Shown piece after piece: positions 15,082 to 22,483 of a stretch of DNA of 64,000 nt; within the stretch, counting starts at the first letter, position 1, and each line of letters begins with the position of its first letter. Origin of the DNA: Amycolatopsis lurida (GTDB taxonomy: Bacteria; Actinomycetota; Actinomycetes; Mycobacteriales; Pseudonocardiaceae); NCBI RefSeq assembly GCF_900105055.1, contig NZ_FNTA01000003.1, forward strand, positions 372,001 through 436,000, written 5' to 3'. The position numbers and the translations under genes are program-made. Under the pieces are notes generated by a model that ran no database searches, was not told where the DNA came from, and saw only the letters and a list, made by a program, of their open reading frames with translations.

Positions 15082-15393
15082 ATGGCCCTGGAACGCATCA
15101 CGATCGACTACGCCGCCGTCGCCGGACTTCTGCATTCGCCAGAGTTCGAGCAAGAGATTCGGGCCGTTGCTGAGAAGGTCGGCGAGGTTGCCCGCGCGTC
15201 CGGGCACGTGGTGACCTCGGGTGAGCCGCTGCCGATCGACGTCTACGCCGACCCTGACACCGACCGTGTGGGCTGGTCGGTCGCCATCCGCCACCCGGCC
15301 GGAGTCGGGATGGAAGCACGCTACGGGCTGCTCAAACGCGCGGCGGAAACCGCGAGCCTGTCGGTCGAGAGCGAACAGGACGGCGGAACGTGA
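15082..15393 (+). CDS. Tail completion/neck protein, HK97 gp10-like
   Basis: 103 residues from ATG 15082. A helical start (LLHSPEFEQEIRAVAEKVGEVARASG) is followed by beta strands (PIDVYADPDTDRVGWSVAIRHPAGVGMEARYGLLKRAA). This is the layout of HK97 gp10-type neck proteins in actinophages. The next gene begins four bases before its stop. Position between stopper and tail terminator supports the role. Confidence 0.78.
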   Translation: MALERITIDYAAVAGLLHSPEFEQEIRAVAEKVGEVARASGHVVTSGEPLPIDVYADPDTDRVGWSVAIRHPAGVGMEARYGLLKRAAETASLSVESEQDGGT

Positions 15394-15812
15394 CAGGTCC
15401 TGTACCGGTACCGGTCGACGTCGCCGGGCTGGTCGTGCGGCGCCTGCGCGGTCTGCTCGCCGGCCAGAGCCTCGCGGTCGCCGAACGAGTCCAGGTCTCG
15501 ACCGAGACCGGCGCGGGGCCGGACGGCGGACCGCCATCGCTGCCGTGGCTGCTCGTCGCCGAGGACGGCCACACCTGGACCTGGCCCGCCGTGCAACGTG
15601 CCGTCATCCGGCTGACCGTCTGGCACCACAGCCCGCACACCTCGAAAGCCCTCGCCGGACTCGCGCTCGGCCTGCTCTGCGCACCCGCACCGCCGGGCCT
15701 GATCATCCGAGCCGAACCGATCACCGCGCCACTCGCGGGGATCGATCCACACACGGCCGCACCGCTGGCCACCTGCGCCGCCGCTGTCTTCGCGCGCACC
15801 CCCACCATTTGA
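15390..15812 (+). CDS. Tail terminator protein
   Basis: 140 residues from GTG 15390, overlapping the previous stop. It has the alpha-beta order expected of phage tail terminators (VAGLVVRRLRGLLAG... LPWLLVAEDGHTWTW... RAVIRLTVWHHSPHTSKALAGLALGLL... ATCAAAVFAR). Immediate placement before the major tail gene is diagnostic by synteny. The protein caps the tail tube and stops its elongation. Confidence 0.75.
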   Translation: MTGPVPVPVDVAGLVVRRLRGLLAGQSLAVAERVQVSTETGAGPDGGPPSLPWLLVAEDGHTWTWPAVQRAVIRLTVWHHSPHTSKALAGLALGLLCAPAPPGLIIRAEPITAPLAGIDPHTAAPLATCAAAVFARTPTI

Positions 15813-15824
15813 GGTTTCCCCTAC

Positions 15825-16475
15825 ATGGCAATGAATTCCGCGCTTGTCCGCGTCCCCGGTACCGGTGAGGTGTCGCTCGCACCAGCGGACACCCCCGAAC
15901 CCGCCGACCCCATCGCACCACTCGCGGCCCCGTGGGTCGGGCTCGGGCTGTCCACCCCGGACGGCACCACCCTGGCCCGCAAAGTCGAGAAAGAGGGCAC
16001 CGAGCACTGGCAGCAACTCACACCCGCCCGCTACATCTACAAGTCACAGGAACTCACCGTAGCCTCGGTGTTCCAGGAAACCAAGGGCGAAGTGCTCAGC
16101 GCGTACTTCGGTGGCATGAAGTTCGCCGCCGTCGGCACCAGTACCCCAAAGGTCTACCGGGCCGAGATCAGCTCCATCCCCAAGGGCGACGTCCGCGCGC
16201 TCTGCGTCGACTGGATCGACACCGTCTCCGACACCGAGGTCTACCACCACCGCCTGTACCTGCCGCGCGCCGAGGTGTCCGAAACCGAAGACGCACAGTG
16301 GGGCCGCTCCCAGGAAGCGCGCTGGGGCATGAAGTTCTCCGCCCTGGCGCCGCCGAAGGGAAAAACCTACATCGCCGTGTGGCTCACCGACGACCCCGCT
16401 GTGCTGTTCGGGGCACCTGCGGTCACCACGGGAGCGCTCGACGTGATCACCGAGGACCAGCCGCGCGGGAAGTGA
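15825..16475 (+). CDS. Major tail tube protein
   Basis: 216 residues from ATG 15825. IAPLAAPWVGLGLSTPDGTTLAR, AELSS-like strand EISSIPKGDVRALCVDWIDTVSDTEVYHHRLYLPRAEV and the repeated tryptophan strands fit a siphovirus tube protein. It is followed by an 80-base gap and then the chaperone pair, the usual order. It marks the phage as long-tailed and non-contractile, since no sheath gene is seen anywhere in the late region. Confidence 0.85.
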   Translation: MAMNSALVRVPGTGEVSLAPADTPEPADPIAPLAAPWVGLGLSTPDGTTLARKVEKEGTEHWQQLTPARYIYKSQELTVASVFQETKGEVLSAYFGGMKFAAVGTSTPKVYRAEISSIPKGDVRALCVDWIDTVSDTEVYHHRLYLPRAEVSETEDAQWGRSQEARWGMKFSALAPPKGKTYIAVWLTDDPAVLFGAPAVTTGALDVITEDQPRGK

Positions 16476-16555
16476 CGCTAAGCCAGCTCAGCTAAGCAGC
16501 ATCCACACCGCAACGACAGTTCCGAACACACCTCATTGAAGGAGCACACCACCTG
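16476..16555 (+). other. Short spacer between tail tube and chaperones
   Basis: 80 bases containing the near-tandem CTAAGCCAGCTCAGCTAAGC and the ribosome site GAAGGAG just before ATG 16556. No gene or strong hairpin is seen. Confidence 0.4.
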
Positions 16556-16834
16556 ATGGCGACTCGACAGCGCGCGGAAGCAACCGGCAAGCCCGCCTCT
16601 CCCGGCGCGGACCTGGCCGTGACCTGGCGCGGCAAGCGGTTCACCCTGCCCAGCCCGGACCGGTTCCCGCTCGAAGCCCTCGAAGCAGAGGAAGACGGCA
16701 AGCACCTGACTGCGCTGAAACTCATCCTCGGACCCGATCAGTACGCCAAGTGGCGTGGTCTGGCTGCCACAGCCGCCGACGCCGAAGACTTCTCGGCCGT
16801 CGTCATGAAGGAGCTGGGGCGGGGAAACCCCTAA
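16556..16834 (+). CDS. Tail assembly chaperone, short (G) form
   Basis: 92 residues from ATG 16556, with GAAGGAG upstream. LAVTWRGKRFTLPSPDRFPLEALEAEEDGKHLTALKLILGPDQYAKW is typical of the first siphovirus tail chaperone. Near its end the zero-frame codons CGG GGA AAC contain the heptamer GGGAAAC, and a -1 shift there joins it to the following frame. The short form coats the tape measure during tail assembly together with the fused G-T form. Confidence 0.85.
   Translation: MATRQRAEATGKPASPGADLAVTWRGKRFTLPSPDRFPLEALEAEEDGKHLTALKLILGPDQYAKWRGLAATAADAEDFSAVVMKELGRGNP
16822..16828 (+). promoter_or_regulatory. -1 ribosomal frameshift site GGGAAAC
   Basis: The heptamer is positioned as G GGA AAC in the zero frame, the canonical X-XXY-YYZ order, two codons before the TAA at 16832-16834. 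After slipping, reading continues CCC CTA ACG into the frame ending at 17238. This is the classical arrangement for siphovirus tail chaperones. Confidence 0.85.
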
Positions 16835-17238
16835 CGGTCGCCCTGCTCCTAGCAGACGAGGCGACCGCCGAAGCCCTCGAAACCGATCTGCTGCGGTACG
16901 GGGTCGATCTGCTCGACCTCTACCGCGGACTCCTGTCCTACCGGCGGCTATGCGCGCTGGTGGCGCACCTGCCCGACGACGCGGCGGTCTGGCGGCTGCA
17001 CGACCCGCACGGCACGTTAACCCGAGTCGAACTGCTGTTGGCTGCGACCGAACGACGCGTAACGGCACTGTGGGCGACTATCGCCGTTGCGCTAGGTCAA
17101 GACGTCACCGATTCCGAGCTCGCCGGACCGTTGAACAAATCAATTTCCCCAACGGTCGACACTCGGGCCGACCGTGTACCGGCTGACGCGGAGCTGAAGT
17201 CGCTACGCGAAATCGCGCTATGGATGCGTGGCGACTGA
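16828..17238 (+). CDS. Tail assembly chaperone, frameshift (T) extension
   Basis: The -1 frame adds 136 residues (PLTVALLLADEATAEALETDLLRYGVDLLDLYRGLLSYRRLCALVAHLPDD...) to the 91 residues of the short form, giving a fused product of 227. No convincing independent start exists near the junction. LLRYGVDLLDLYRGLLSYRRL and a C-terminal ELKSLREIALWMRGD helix are typical T-domain features. It would bridge tape measure and tube subunits. Directly downstream the late operon is interrupted by the opposing pentapeptide gene. Confidence 0.85.
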   Translation, partial: PLTVALLLADEATAEALETDLLRYGVDLLDLYRGLLSYRRLCALVAHLPDDAAVWRLHDPHGTLTRVELLLAATERRVTALWATIAVALGQDVTDSELAGPLNKSISPTVDTRADRVPADAELKSLREIALWMRGD

Positions 17239-17261
17239 CCGACCGAACAGTTTACATTGAG

Positions 17262-18617
17262 CTACACCTGGATCTCAGGCTCATCTCCGGATCGTGAGCC
17301 GGGCACATCGTCCTGCGACGAATTAATCCGAACCAGCGATGCCACATTACCGGCCGCATCTGAAGAATCTTCCATCCGCCAACCGGCAGGCCATGAATGC
17401 CATTGGCCCGGCTTGGTGACACGTGCGTGATGAAACTCAAAATTAGCGTCATGTTCCACCGCGTCAAATATGGCACGCCCCTCGAAAGTTGCACTCTGAA
17501 AGTGGGCTTCCCTGGCGAATATCGCGTTGCTAAAGATGGCATCCTTAGCGAATGTCGACTCGTCGAACATGACGCCCTTCGTGAACGTCGCTCCAATAAA
17601 CGCCACCTCTTCGACAAACGTCGCGTTTTCGAACCAGGCGACGGAGGCGAATGTCGCCTGGTTGAATCGCGCAATTCCATCGAACGACGCTATGTCGAAT
17701 GTTGCATTCCTACTGAACGTCGCCTTGGTGAACCAGGTGGCCACATTGAACGCTACATTGTCAAAGGAAGCATTCGCTGCGAATGTAGCCTTGTTGAAAT
17801 GAGCACTCCTGGTAAATGTCGCCCCATCGAATTCAGCGTCCCCGTCGAAGGAAACATCAAGAAACTTAGCTCGACCGTAGAACTTAGCCCCTCGGAAGTC
17901 TGCGGATGCCATTCGACAATTCGAGAAGTCGATTTCGATGAGGGCGGCGTCCCGAAGGTCAAGGCTAATTCCATCCCAAAAATTGTGGAGTGAATTTTCT
18001 GGTCGTGATTCATTTCTTAGGTGTCGGTGTAAGATTTGCTGCGCAGTTCGACGCACGTCCAGTTCGAGTCGGCGGGCTGCTATCTCGTCATCGGACGGTC
18101 CCGACAATCTCGGTCCCGCTTGGGTGGCAGGGGCGCCCCTCGACTCGGGTTCGGCGTCGAATGTGACAGCGGCTAAATTGGGTGGAGGCTGGTAGGGAGC
18201 GCGGAGGTACGCGCAAATCCTGTCGACCACGGTCTGCCGCAGGTCGGGGTATTGCTCGGCGAGTCGCTCCAGATCGGTAAGTCCACCGATGCGCACGGCG
18301 GCTTTGTCGCTGCCGAGTTGCTCACTGGCTTGCGAAGACAGTGTGTTGATGTGCGTGGCTTCGTCGTTGTCAAGTTGCCGGTGATGTTCCCGCTGGCTCA
18401 GGCGTAGACGTTCGACTGTGACGAAGGCGGCGAGGATCGCGAGCACGGCTGCGGAGCTTTTCCATCCGATGTCGAACGCGTCGCGATGGTTGGTCGGCGT
18501 GTCGCCCCACAGCAGAGCGGTGATCGTGGTACCCGCCGCAACGCTTACAACCAGGGTCAACCACACCCAGACCCACGCGAACTCGCGTAGAGGCTGATCT
18601 TTCCTCCCACCGTTCAT
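17262..18617 (-). CDS. Pentapeptide-repeat membrane protein, inserted moron
   Basis: 451 residues from ATG 18617. Two membrane segments (~14-37 and ~52-68) are followed by a charged helix and EQLGSDKAAVRIGGLTDLERLAEQYPDLRQTVVDRICAYLR, a motif I associate with actinobacterial pentapeptide-repeat membrane proteins. Residues ~245-400 form a long five-residue repeat (ATFAANASFDNVAF, ATFSRNATF) with F or A at the central position, predicting a right-handed beta-helix. The gene lies backwards between tail chaperones and tape measure. Its GC is visibly lower (48% over 17521-17580, 67% over 16861-16920). A lysogen-expressed cargo gene of host origin is the best reading; its target is unknown. Confidence 0.8.
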   Translation of the reverse strand: MNGGRKDQPLREFAWVWVWLTLVVSVAAGTTITALLWGDTPTNHRDAFDIGWKSSAAVLAILAAFVTVERLRLSQREHHRQLDNDEATHINTLSSQASEQLGSDKAAVRIGGLTDLERLAEQYPDLRQTVVDRICAYLRAPYQPPPNLAAVTFDAEPESRGAPATQAGPRLSGPSDDEIAARRLELDVRRTAQQILHRHLRNESRPENSLHNFWDGISLDLRDAALIEIDFSNCRMASADFRGAKFYGRAKFLDVSFDGDAEFDGATFTRSAHFNKATFAANASFDNVAFNVATWFTKATFSRNATFDIASFDGIARFNQATFASVAWFENATFVEEVAFIGATFTKGVMFDESTFAKDAIFSNAIFAREAHFQSATFEGRAIFDAVEHDANFEFHHARVTKPGQWHSWPAGWRMEDSSDAAGNVASLVRINSSQDDVPGSRSGDEPEIQV

Positions 18618-18698
18618 CCAGCTATTTGAGCACAGCGCGCTGCTGAGGCGCGGGTATGTCCGCCCTGACCGATCGAAGTGTCTCGGTGGTGAACGCCC
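18618..18698. other. Spacer between the moron and the tape measure gene
   Basis: 81 bases that must hold the moron promoter (leftward) and the tape-measure ribosome site. A CAGCGCGCTG palindrome lies near 18633. No consensus promoter is evident. Confidence 0.35.
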
Positions 18699-21620
18699 GT
18701 GACCTCGGTTGCTCACGCCTATCTCAAGATCATGCCGTCCCTCCAGGGCTTGGGGCGACACCTGCGCGATCAGGTCCGCGAGGCCGAGGGACAGGCCCCG
18801 AAGGTCAGCCTGTCGGCCGAGGTGAAAACCGCGCTGCTGCGCGAGCAACTGCGCGTGGCCGCCCGTGAAGGTGATCAGACCGCGATCCGGCTGCTGGCTG
18901 AGCTGGAGGCTGAACCGGCCGAAACCCGCTTTGCTGCGCTGAAACGGCGGCTCGACGGCCAGAACATCACGCTCAAGGTCGTGCTGGACAAGTCGGTCGG
19001 CGCGAGTCTCCGCGGCCTGTCCGACGTGGAGTCCCGGATGCGGTCGGTGACCGGTGCGGTAGCGCTGCACTCGGGTGCGGTCGGTCTGGCCACCTTGAAG
19101 TACGGGGCGATGGCGGCCGGTGCCGGGCAGGCCGTGACCGCGCTGGGCGGGCTCGGGTCGGTCGCGGCCACCGCGTCGGGGTCGCTGCTGGCGGTCCCGG
19201 CGGCCGGGCTCGCGGCCGTGGCGATCATGCAGACGCTCAAGCTCGGGATCTCCGGGTTCTCCGATGCGCTCAAGCAGGAGGATCCGAAGAAGTACGCCGA
19301 GGCGATCAAGGACTTTCCGCCTGCGATGGCGGCGGCCGCGAACGCGGTCCGCGCGCTGCGCCCGGAGTTCGTCGGGCTGAGGCAAGAGGTGCAGCAGCGG
19401 CTGTTCACCGGTCTGGCCTCGGAGATCACCGCGCTGTCGGGCACGTATCTGCCGTTGCTGCGGCACGGGTTGGGCGGGATCTCCGAGGGGCTGAACGCCG
19501 GCGCGCTCGGGTTCGTCGCGTTCGCCCGCGAAGGCCGCACGATCTCTGACGTCGGCTCGATCCTGGGCAATACCTCGGCGACCATGCACGAGCTCTCACA
19601 GGCGGTGCATCCGTTCCTGCAAGGGCTGCGCGATATCGCCGCCGTGGGCGCGGAGTTCCTGCCTGGCTTCGGCTCCGGCCTTGCCGACGGCGCGCAGAAG
19701 TTCGCCGACTTCATCGCGGCGGCACGCGAGTCCGGACAGCTCCGCGACTGGCTCTCGGCCGGTCTGTCGGCTGTGGGTGACCTGGTCACGGTTCTGAAGA
19801 ACCTGGGGCAGGTCGTGTTCGCGGTGTTCTCCGCCGCCAGCACTGGCGGCGGCGGGCTGCTCACGGTCCTGGTCGACGTCACCGGCCAGATGGCCGAGTT
19901 CGTGCGCTCCGCCGAAGGTGCACGGGCCTTGGGCCAGATCTTCGACGGCTTGCACGCCGTCACCTCCGGGTTGATGCCGGTTCTCGTCGCGCTTGGCCAG
20001 GCCATCGTCACCTCGATCGCTCCAGCGATTGCGCAGCTGGGGCCGATGATCGGGGCGGCGTTCGCCGCGCTGGGCCCCGCGATCGCTCCGCTGGGCCAGG
20101 TCCTCGCCGCCTTGGCTCCCGTGCTGGGCACGGCGGCCCAGGCATTGGCGGCGGTCCTGGTTCCGGCGGCTGCCGCGCTTGCCCCGATCGTCGGCGCGCT
20201 GGCTCCAGCCGTCGCGGAGCTGGTGGGGCAGCTCGGCGGCGCTCTCGGCGCGGCGGTCACCGAGCTGACTCCCGCTCTGGTGGAGCTAGCGCGGACGCTG
20301 GCGCCGCTGATCACGCAGTTCGGCGGGCTCCTGGTGCAGGCGCTGCGGCTCGCGGCTCCGGCGCTGGGGCAGTTGCTGACCGCGTTGTCGCCGATCATCG
20401 GGCAGCTCGGTGGTGCGCTGCTGCAAGCCCTCTCGGCCGTGCTGCCGGTGCTGTCGGCGCTGGGCGGGGTGTTCACCTCGGTGCTGCTGGCCGCGCTCAA
20501 CGCCGCGATGCCGGTGCTTCCCGTTGTGGTGCAAGCGATTCAGCAACTCGCGGGTGTCGTGTCGACTGCGTTGCAGGCGGCCACGCCGGTGCTGTCGGAG
20601 GTCGGCGGGCTGCTCGGCCAGATCGCCGGTCAGATCCTCGCGGCGCTGCTGCCGGTGATCCCGCCGCTGGCGGAGGCGTTCCTCGGGATCGTGACGGCGC
20701 TGCTGCCGATACTGCCGCCGCTGCTGCAACTCGTGTCGGGGCTGCTGCCGCCGCTGCTCGATTTGGTGACGTCGCTGCTGCCGGTGATCGTGCAGGCCGC
20801 CGGGCTGTTTACGCAGCTCGCCGTCGCGCTGACCCCGCTGATCACGCAGATCAGCCAGCTCTTGATGCCGATCATCCTGGAGCTGTTCGGGCTGGTGAAG
20901 GGCAAGTTCTCCGCGATCGTGGAGATCATCTCCGGTGCGCTGACCGTGATCTCCGGCGTCATTTCCGTAGTGACGGGCCTGATCTCGGGCAACTGGGATC
21001 AGGCGTGGACCGGCGTGAAGAACATCGTCTCCGGTGCCTGGGGAATGATCAAGGGGATCGTCTCGCACAGCATCGGCGGCGTGCTCGATCTCGTCGCCAG
21101 CATCCCGGGCCGCATCCTCGGTGCGCTCGGCAATCTCGGGTCCCTGCTGTGGGAAGCCGGGCGGAACGTGATCCGCGGCCTGGTCGACGGCCTCACCTCC
21201 GGCTTCGGCTGGGTGAAAGACCGGCTCGGCGAACTCACCAACTGGATCACCTCGTGGAAGGGACCACCCGCACGAGACCGCGTCCTCCTCACCGCGAACG
21301 GCCGCTTGATCATGCGCGGTCTGCTGACCGGGCTGGAAGACGGCGAACCGCAAATCCGGGACTACCTGACCGGCCTCACCAACGCCCTGCACGTGGACAC
21401 ACCACCCGCTCACGGCACCGCACCGGCAGCCAACGGCCAGGCGGCTGCACCGGTCCGGCCGGTGTTCCCGCCGGGAACGTCCGCGTTGGACGCCGCGTCG
21501 ATCTCGGCCGCCGTGACGGCGGGGGTGCTGCTCGCGCTGGACGGCGCACGGCTCCGTGTCGATGGGGCGGGGACTGCGCGACTGGTGAACACGGTCAACG
21601 CAGCCAACGCCCGGCGCTAG
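18699..21620 (+). CDS. Tape measure protein
   Basis: 973 residues, the longest prophage protein, from GTG 18699. The start VAHAYLKIMPSLQGLGRHLRDQVREAEGQ is typical of actinophage tape measures. The middle is a long hydrophobic/Ala-Leu-Pro repeat region (for example IAQLGPMIGAAFAALGPAIAPLGQVLAALAPVLG), then QLAPVIVQAAGLFTQLAVALTPLITQISQLL-type helices. WDQAWTGVKNIVSGAWGMIKGIVSHSIGGVL, near the C-terminus, is a conserved helical unit. The protein fixes tail length and helps DNA delivery. The ribosome site is poor. Confidence 0.9.
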   Translation: MTSVAHAYLKIMPSLQGLGRHLRDQVREAEGQAPKVSLSAEVKTALLREQLRVAAREGDQTAIRLLAELEAEPAETRFAALKRRLDGQNITLKVVLDKSVGASLRGLSDVESRMRSVTGAVALHSGAVGLATLKYGAMAAGAGQAVTALGGLGSVAATASGSLLAVPAAGLAAVAIMQTLKLGISGFSDALKQEDPKKYAEAIKDFPPAMAAAANAVRALRPEFVGLRQEVQQRLFTGLASEITALSGTYLPLLRHGLGGISEGLNAGALGFVAFAREGRTISDVGSILGNTSATMHELSQAVHPFLQGLRDIAAVGAEFLPGFGSGLADGAQKFADFIAAARESGQLRDWLSAGLSAVGDLVTVLKNLGQVVFAVFSAASTGGGGLLTVLVDVTGQMAEFVRSAEGARALGQIFDGLHAVTSGLMPVLVALGQAIVTSIAPAIAQLGPMIGAAFAALGPAIAPLGQVLAALAPVLGTAAQALAAVLVPAAAALAPIVGALAPAVAELVGQLGGALGAAVTELTPALVELARTLAPLITQFGGLLVQALRLAAPALGQLLTALSPIIGQLGGALLQALSAVLPVLSALGGVFTSVLLAALNAAMPVLPVVVQAIQQLAGVVSTALQAATPVLSEVGGLLGQIAGQILAALLPVIPPLAEAFLGIVTALLPILPPLLQLVSGLLPPLLDLVTSLLPVIVQAAGLFTQLAVALTPLITQISQLLMPIILELFGLVKGKFSAIVEIISGALTVISGVISVVTGLISGNWDQAWTGVKNIVSGAWGMIKGIVSHSIGGVLDLVASIPGRILGALGNLGSLLWEAGRNVIRGLVDGLTSGFGWVKDRLGELTNWITSWKGPPARDRVLLTANGRLIMRGLLTGLEDGEPQIRDYLTGLTNALHVDTPPAHGTAPAANGQAAAPVRPVFPPGTSALDAASISAAVTAGVLLALDGARLRVDGAGTARLVNTVNAANARR

Positions 21621-21640
21621 CGAAAGGGACGGTGATTGTG

Positions 21641-22483
21641 ATGGGTGATTCCGTGTTCTGCCTGGGGCCGCTCGGCGCGCTACGGGCACTGCCGTCACCG
21701 TCGCTGGGCGGCCCGCCGGAAATGGTGCCGGTCCGCACCGGCGGGCTGCACCGGTCGATCACGGGGCGCCCGACACTCGACCGGCTCGGGATCCGCCGCA
21801 CCTGGGTCCTCACCTGGCCTTACCTTGACGAGGACACCCACCGGTGGCTGTCGCTGCTATACGCGGGCCTGCTCGGCGGACCGGTGTGGTTGCTGGACCC
21901 GACGGCCGGAAACCGGCTATCTGTCCAGGTGGCCACTGCCGGGAGCGTCGAGCATGGCCCGGAAGGGTTCGCTACCGCCGGAACCCTGACCTGGCAGGCC
22001 ACCCCTGTCACCCCACCGGATCACCCGGCACCTGCGGGGTCCGGGGCTTTGACGTGGACCACGGCCGACGCTGGCGGCGGTCTGCTGCTGACCCGGTCCG
22101 CCGTCCCGGTCCTGCCGGGCGAGCCGGTGACGTTCGCCGCCAACGTCGCCGCCACGGTCCCGGTGGCGTTGACCGCGTTCGTGCTCAACGCGACCGACGT
22201 CGTGATCACCACCGTGTCGACGGCACCGGCCACGCCCAGCAGCCGCGGCGCTCGAATGAGGGTGACCGTGCCCGCGACGGACGGGGCCGCGTCAGTACGC
22301 CCCGGTCTGGTGCTAGGGCAGGCCGGAACGGCGACCACCTCGGCGTGGTCGCTCACCAGCGGCACGGAGCCGGTGGTGTGGTCTGCCGGGGGCGGCGCCG
22401 CGATGGTGCTGATCGAGTCGATTCCGTGGAAGTACCCCGTTCCCGGGTCGTTCGCGACCACGCTCACCCTGCTGGAGGTATAG
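21641..22483 (+). CDS. Minor tail protein, distal-tail-like
   Basis: About 280 residues from ATG 21641; in-frame GTG codons at 21632 and 21638 are alternatives since AAAGGGA lies at 21623-21629. The first ~110 residues (VRTGGLHRSITGRPTLDRLGIRRTWVLTWPYLDEDTHRWLSLLYAGLLGGPVWLLDP) resemble the N-terminal domain of distal tail proteins. The rest is a Ser/Thr/Val-rich beta domain that may be carbohydrate-binding. It follows the tape measure, the usual distal tail place. The stop abuts the next GTG start. Confidence 0.75.
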   Translation: MGDSVFCLGPLGALRALPSPSLGGPPEMVPVRTGGLHRSITGRPTLDRLGIRRTWVLTWPYLDEDTHRWLSLLYAGLLGGPVWLLDPTAGNRLSVQVATAGSVEHGPEGFATAGTLTWQATPVTPPDHPAPAGSGALTWTTADAGGGLLLTRSAVPVLPGEPVTFAANVAATVPVALTAFVLNATDVVITTVSTAPATPSSRGARMRVTVPATDGAASVRPGLVLGQAGTATTSAWSLTSGTEPVVWSAGGGAAMVLIESIPWKYPVPGSFATTLTLLEV

